Source of the DNA: an uncultured Bacteroidota bacterium
Lineage (GTDB): Bacteria; Bacteroidota; Bacteroidia; Bacteroidales; UBA12481
Length of the DNA: 9,371 nucleotides
NCBI GenBank assembly: GCA_903832165.1
Contig: CAILAQ010000076.1
Coordinates: 1-9,371, forward strand
Direction: 5' to 3'
In this document: positions 6,144 to 9,371 of the stretch, in pieces
How positions within the stretch are numbered: position 1 is the stretch's first letter
Layout of the letters: each line of letters starts with the position of its first letter
Program-made: the position numbers and the translations under genes
Notes under the pieces: generated by a model
The model's database searches: none
What the model was told of the DNA's origin: nothing
What the model saw: the letters and a program-made list of their open reading frames with translations, nothing else

Positions 6144-9100
6144 ATGATACATCGAATCATATCCTTTTCGATAAAGAACAAATTCATTGTCGGACTTTTT
6201 GTACTGGCTTTGATCGGGTGGGGAACCTATTCCATCACGAGGTTGCCGATTGATGCCATTCCTGATATTACCAACAATCAGGTCCAGATTATTTCAATCG
6301 CGCCGTCCCTGGCAGTTCAGGAAGTGGAAAGCTTTATCACTGCCCCGATTGAGGTTGCGGTGGCAAACATCTCGGGAATCATCGAACTCCGGTCCATATC
6401 AAGGTTGGGACTGGCAGTGGTGACTGTAGTATTTGAAGACAATACCGACCTTTACTGGGCCAGGCAACAGCTTAATGAACGGTTAAAGGAAGCGGAGGAA
6501 TCTATCCCTCCCGGACTGGCTCAGATCTCACTGGCTCCGGTTTCGTCCGGACTGGGAGAGATTTTTCAATATCGCCTGGCAGTTACCAAGGGGTATGAGA
6601 GCCAGTATAATCCAATGGAGCTCCGGACCTTGCAGGATTGGGTGGTGCGCCGTGAAATGCTTGGCACGCCCGGAGTAGCGGATATTAACAGTTATGGTGG
6701 ATTTGTCAAGCAATATGAAATAGCCGTTAATCCGGAGCGTTTGAGGGCAATGAACCTTACGCTGACAGATATTTTCACTGCCCTTGAAAAAAACAATGAA
6801 AATACGGGCAGCGCCTATATCGATAAGAAGCCCTCTGCCTGGTTTATCCGGGGTATCGGGCTGGTTAAATCGATTGAGGATATTGAAAAGATAGTAGTCA
6901 AGACAAGCGGCTCAGGATTTCCTGTCCTGATAAGGGATGTGGCAACTGTGCAGTTTGGCAGCGCCATCCGTTATGGTGCTTTTGTCGTGGATACCACTGA
7001 GGCTGTAGGCGGTGTTGTGATGATGCTGAAAGGATCGAATGCGCATGAGGTGATCGATAATGTAGCCACCAGGATTGAGTCGATTCAGAAGTCGTTGCCT
7101 AAGGAAGTCAGGATTGAGCCTTACCTTAATCGCTCCGATCTTGTTAGCCGTGCTATCGGTACGGTATCCCGAAACCTGATTGAAGGAGCACTCATTGTCA
7201 TTTTTATTCTGGTCCTGCTTCTCGGAAATATCCGTGCCGGGCTTATTGTTGCTTCAGTTATTCCGCTTGCCATGCTCTTTGCAGTTTCCATGATGAAACT
7301 GTTCGGCGTATCAGGTAACCTGATGAGCCTGGGTGCCATCGATTTCGGTTTGATTGTGGATGGTGCGGTAATTATTGTGGAAAGCGTGGTGCATCGGATT
7401 TATACCAGCAAGAATCATCTGAATAATGTTGCAAAACTTACCCAGTCACAGATGGACGAGAATGTGCTCGACTCGGCCGGACGGATGATGGGATCGGCGA
7501 CCTTCGGACAGATCATCATACTCGTGGTTTATCTGCCAATTATGGCCCTGGTGGGTATCGAAGGCAAGATGTTCAGACCGATGGCCCAGGTAGTGACTTT
7601 TGCTTTATTGGGTGCGGCTATACTCTCGCTGACCTGGGTTCCGATGGCGTCTGCACTTTTCTTAAGTAAAAAGGCTGTCCATAAGCCCAATTTTTCAACC
7701 CGGCTGATGGAATGGACCGGACGCGCTTTTCACCCGGTTATTTCGTTTGCTCTCAGGCATAAATTGATGGTATCGTTTGCTTCCATCGCACTGTTTGTTT
7801 TCAGCCTTTTTATGTTCAACCGTTTAGGCGGTGAGTTTATTCCTCAGCTGGAGGAGGGCGACCTGGCCTCAGGGGTCATGACGCTGCAGGGCGGATCGCT
7901 TTCAAATACAGTAGATATGGTGATTGAAGCCAACAGGATATTACTCAATAATTTTCCGGAAATCAAGCATGCGGTTTGTAAGATCGGGGCAGGGGAGATC
8001 CCAACCGACCCGACTCCAATGGAAACCGGTGATTATATCATTACTCTCAAGGATAAAAGCGAGTGGGTTTCGGCTAAAACAAGGGAAGAACTGGTTAGTA
8101 AAATGGAGGAAAAGCTGGTTGTCCTCGCCGGTGTAAAATTTGAATTCCAACAACCTATAGCTATGCGATTCAATGAGTTAATGACAGGTTCGAAGCAGGA
8201 TATCGCCATTAAGATATTTGGCGATGACCTTAATGTTCTTGCTGAACGCGCCTCTGAGGTGGAGAAAATAATTCAGGATATTCCGGGTGTTAAGGATATC
8301 AATGTGGAGAAAGTTACCGGGCTGGCCCAGGTCCAGGTTGAATATAATCGCGACAGGCTTGCTCAGTACGGTTTATCAGTGGCTGATGTAAATCGGGAGC
8401 TTCGGGCCGCCTTTGCCGGCAGTCAGGCAGGGGTGGTATTTGATGAGGAGAAGCGATTTGCTTTGGTGGTGCGTCTGGATAAACCTTACCGGCAAAATCT
8501 GGATGATATTCGTAATCTCACTGTTGCTTTGCCTGATGGGCAGCAGATACCATTTTACCAACTGGCGGATATCTCGATAAAATCTGGCCCGGCACAGGTG
8601 TCCAGAGAGGAGACACGCCGCAGGATAACCATAGGATTTAATGTTCGTAACCGGGATGTTAAAGGTGTAATCAATGATGTCACTGCTTTGATCGATGAGA
8701 AAGTTCAGCTCCCCACCGGATATTATGTGACCTATGGAGGGCAGTTCAAAAACCTTGAAGCAGCACAAAAGCGACTGGCGATTGCTGTCCCGATTGCATT
8801 GCTGCTGATATTCATATTACTGTTCTTTACCTTTAACTCAGTTAAGCAATCCCTGCTGATATTTTCGGCTGTTCCAATGTCAGCCATTGGCGGTGTATTT
8901 GCCCTCTGGATCAGGGGAATGAATTTCTCGATTTCGGCAGGTGTTGGATTTATTGCGCTTTTCGGGGTGGCTGTTCTTAACGGGATAGTCCTCATTGCGG
9001 AGTTCAACCGACTCGAAAAGGAGGGAGTAACTGATATCAAAGAGCGGGTCCTCAAGGGCCTTCAAACAAGACTGCGCCCGGTTATTATGACTGCAGCAGT

Positions 9101-9371
9101 AGCTTCACTTGGATTTCTTCCAATGGCCCTTTCAACCTCAGCCGGAGCCGAAGTGCAGAAACCGCTGGCAACGGTGGTTATCGGAGGATTGATCAGTGCA
9201 ACTTTGCTAACTCTGATCATACTTCCTGTTTTTTATGTACTCTTTTCCTCGCGGAAAAGAAGCCGGCGCAGGCTAAAAGGATTGGTACCCAATATTGTCG
9301 CCATTCTGGCCATTCTGGGTGCATTTACGCTGGTCAATCCTGCAAGAGGACAGCAGATCAAAAGAATCACA
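6144..9371 (+). CDS. czcA: CzcA/CusA-type heavy-metal efflux RND pump, apparently fused to an outer-membrane factor; 3' end cut off
   Basis: A frame of 1076 codons is still open at the window edge; stand-alone members end at about 1030-1060. It is the inner-membrane, proton-driven pump of a tripartite exporter. TM1 is at about 14-32, the first porter domain at 33-335, TM2-6 at about 340-503, TM7 at 541-558, the second porter domain at 560-870, and TM8-12 at about 876-1034. TM4 carries DFGLIVDGAVIIVES (400-414) with D400, D406 and E413, matching the essential D402/D408/E415 proton-relay residues known for CzcA and the HME class exporting Co/Zn/Cd/Ni. MRFNEL (674-679) also fits CzcA rather than CusA, whose methionine lies here, so Cu/Ag is less likely. 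The start matches relatives (MIxRIISFSIKNK). After TM12 comes a basic patch and a 13th helix (see separate entry), pointing to a C-terminal TolC/CzcC-like domain. The His-rich gene precedes it. Substrate is inferred from motifs only. Confidence 0.95.
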   Translation, partial: MIHRIISFSIKNKFIVGLFVLALIGWGTYSITRLPIDAIPDITNNQVQIISIAPSLAVQEVESFITAPIEVAVANISGIIELRSISRLGLAVVTVVFEDNTDLYWARQQLNERLKEAEESIPPGLAQISLAPVSSGLGEIFQYRLAVTKGYESQYNPMELRTLQDWVVRREMLGTPGVADINSYGGFVKQYEIAVNPERLRAMNLTLTDIFTALEKNNENTGSAYIDKKPSAWFIRGIGLVKSIEDIEKIVVKTSGSGFPVLIRDVATVQFGSAIRYGAFVVDTTEAVGGVVMMLKGSNAHEVIDNVATRIESIQKSLPKEVRIEPYLNRSDLVSRAIGTVSRNLIEGALIVIFILVLLLGNIRAGLIVASVIPLAMLFAVSMMKLFGVSGNLMSLGAIDFGLIVDGAVIIVESVVHRIYTSKNHLNNVAKLTQSQMDENVLDSAGRMMGSATFGQIIILVVYLPIMALVGIEGKMFRPMAQVVTFALLGAAILSLTWVPMASALFLSKKAVHKPNFSTRLMEWTGRAFHPVISFALRHKLMVSFASIALFVFSLFMFNRLGGEFIPQLEEGDLASGVMTLQGGSLSNTVDMVIEANRILLNNFPEIKHAVCKIGAGEIPTDPTPMETGDYIITLKDKSEWVSAKTREELVSKMEEKLVVLAGVKFEFQQPIAMRFNELMTGSKQDIAIKIFGDDLNVLAERASEVEKIIQDIPGVKDINVEKVTGLAQVQVEYNRDRLAQYGLSVADVNRELRAAFAGSQAGVVFDEEKRFALVVRLDKPYRQNLDDIRNLTVALPDGQQIPFYQLADISIKSGPAQVSREETRRRITIGFNVRNRDVKGVINDVTALIDEKVQLPTGYYVTYGGQFKNLEAAQKRLAIAVPIALLLIFILLFFTFNSVKQSLLIFSAVPMSAIGGVFALWIRGMNFSISAGVGFIALFGVAVLNGIVLIAEFNRLEKEGVTDIKERVLKGLQTRLRPVIMTAAVASLGFLPMALSTSAGAEVQKPLATVVIGGLISATLLTLIILPVFYVLFSSRKRSRRRLKGLVPNIVAILAILGAFTLVNPARGQQIKRIT
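9282..9353 (+). other. Thirteenth membrane helix / signal-peptide-like linker in the RND protein
   Basis: Residues 1047-1070 of the pump follow the basic cytoplasmic patch SSRKRSRRRLKG (1035-1046). They form a hydrophobic helix (IVAILAILGAFTLV) ending in NPARGQ, which looks like the n-, h- and c-regions of a signal peptide embedded in the chain. A canonical RND pump ends in the cytoplasm after TM12, so an extra crossing would bring the following chain into the periplasm, as an attached outer-membrane channel domain would need. The domain itself is outside the window. Confidence 0.7.

Noticed and set aside
8376..9065. Minus-strand open frames opposite the RND pump
   Set aside because: They resemble no family and lie fully over a clearly coding plus-strand gene with all RND motifs.

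Overview
The window looks like a chromosomal segment of a Bacteroidota bacterium, probably of the Bacteroidales/Marinilabiliales type. This is inferred from several things: start codons without Shine-Dalgarno sequences and with AT-rich leaders, a secreted M28 peptidase of the style common in that phylum, short intergenic simple repeats, a candidate TAnnTTTG promoter box, and a CzcA-type metal pump that appears to run on into an outer-membrane-factor domain. There are six protein genes, two of them cut by the window edges. I see no rRNA, tRNA, CRISPR array, transposase or phage gene.

Left part (1-2243): a URO-D-fold protein reads leftwards off the edge. Divergently, only 38 bp away, lies an exported M28 zinc metallopeptidase with all its metal ligands. 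Middle (2247-5577): a GC-rich tandem and inverted repeat fills the gap between the convergent peptidase and kinase genes. Then come two genes on the minus strand, which in transcription order are a 12-TM sugar-porter-type MFS transporter and a cytoplasmic hybrid histidine kinase (PAS-PAS-HisKA-HATPase-REC). They are 48 bp apart and could be co-transcribed. Right part (5578-9371): a 92-bp divergent gap with a heptamer repeat leads into a plus-strand metal-efflux cluster. It holds a small His/Cys-rich exported or membrane-anchored protein and then a CzcA-type RND pump that is still open at the window end.

The most informative region is the right part. The RND pump keeps the proton-relay motif of the divalent-cation (CzcA) class. 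After its twelfth membrane helix it continues through a basic cytoplasmic patch into a thirteenth hydrophobic helix with a signal-peptide-like end, as expected if an outer-membrane channel is fused to the pump. The small His-rich protein in front of it carries a CCCTA-like simple repeat inside its coding region and is in the same frame as the pump. Nothing in the window amounts to an undescribed defence or mobile system. The points worth a second look are the fusion, the small metal-binding partner and the palindromic repeat.
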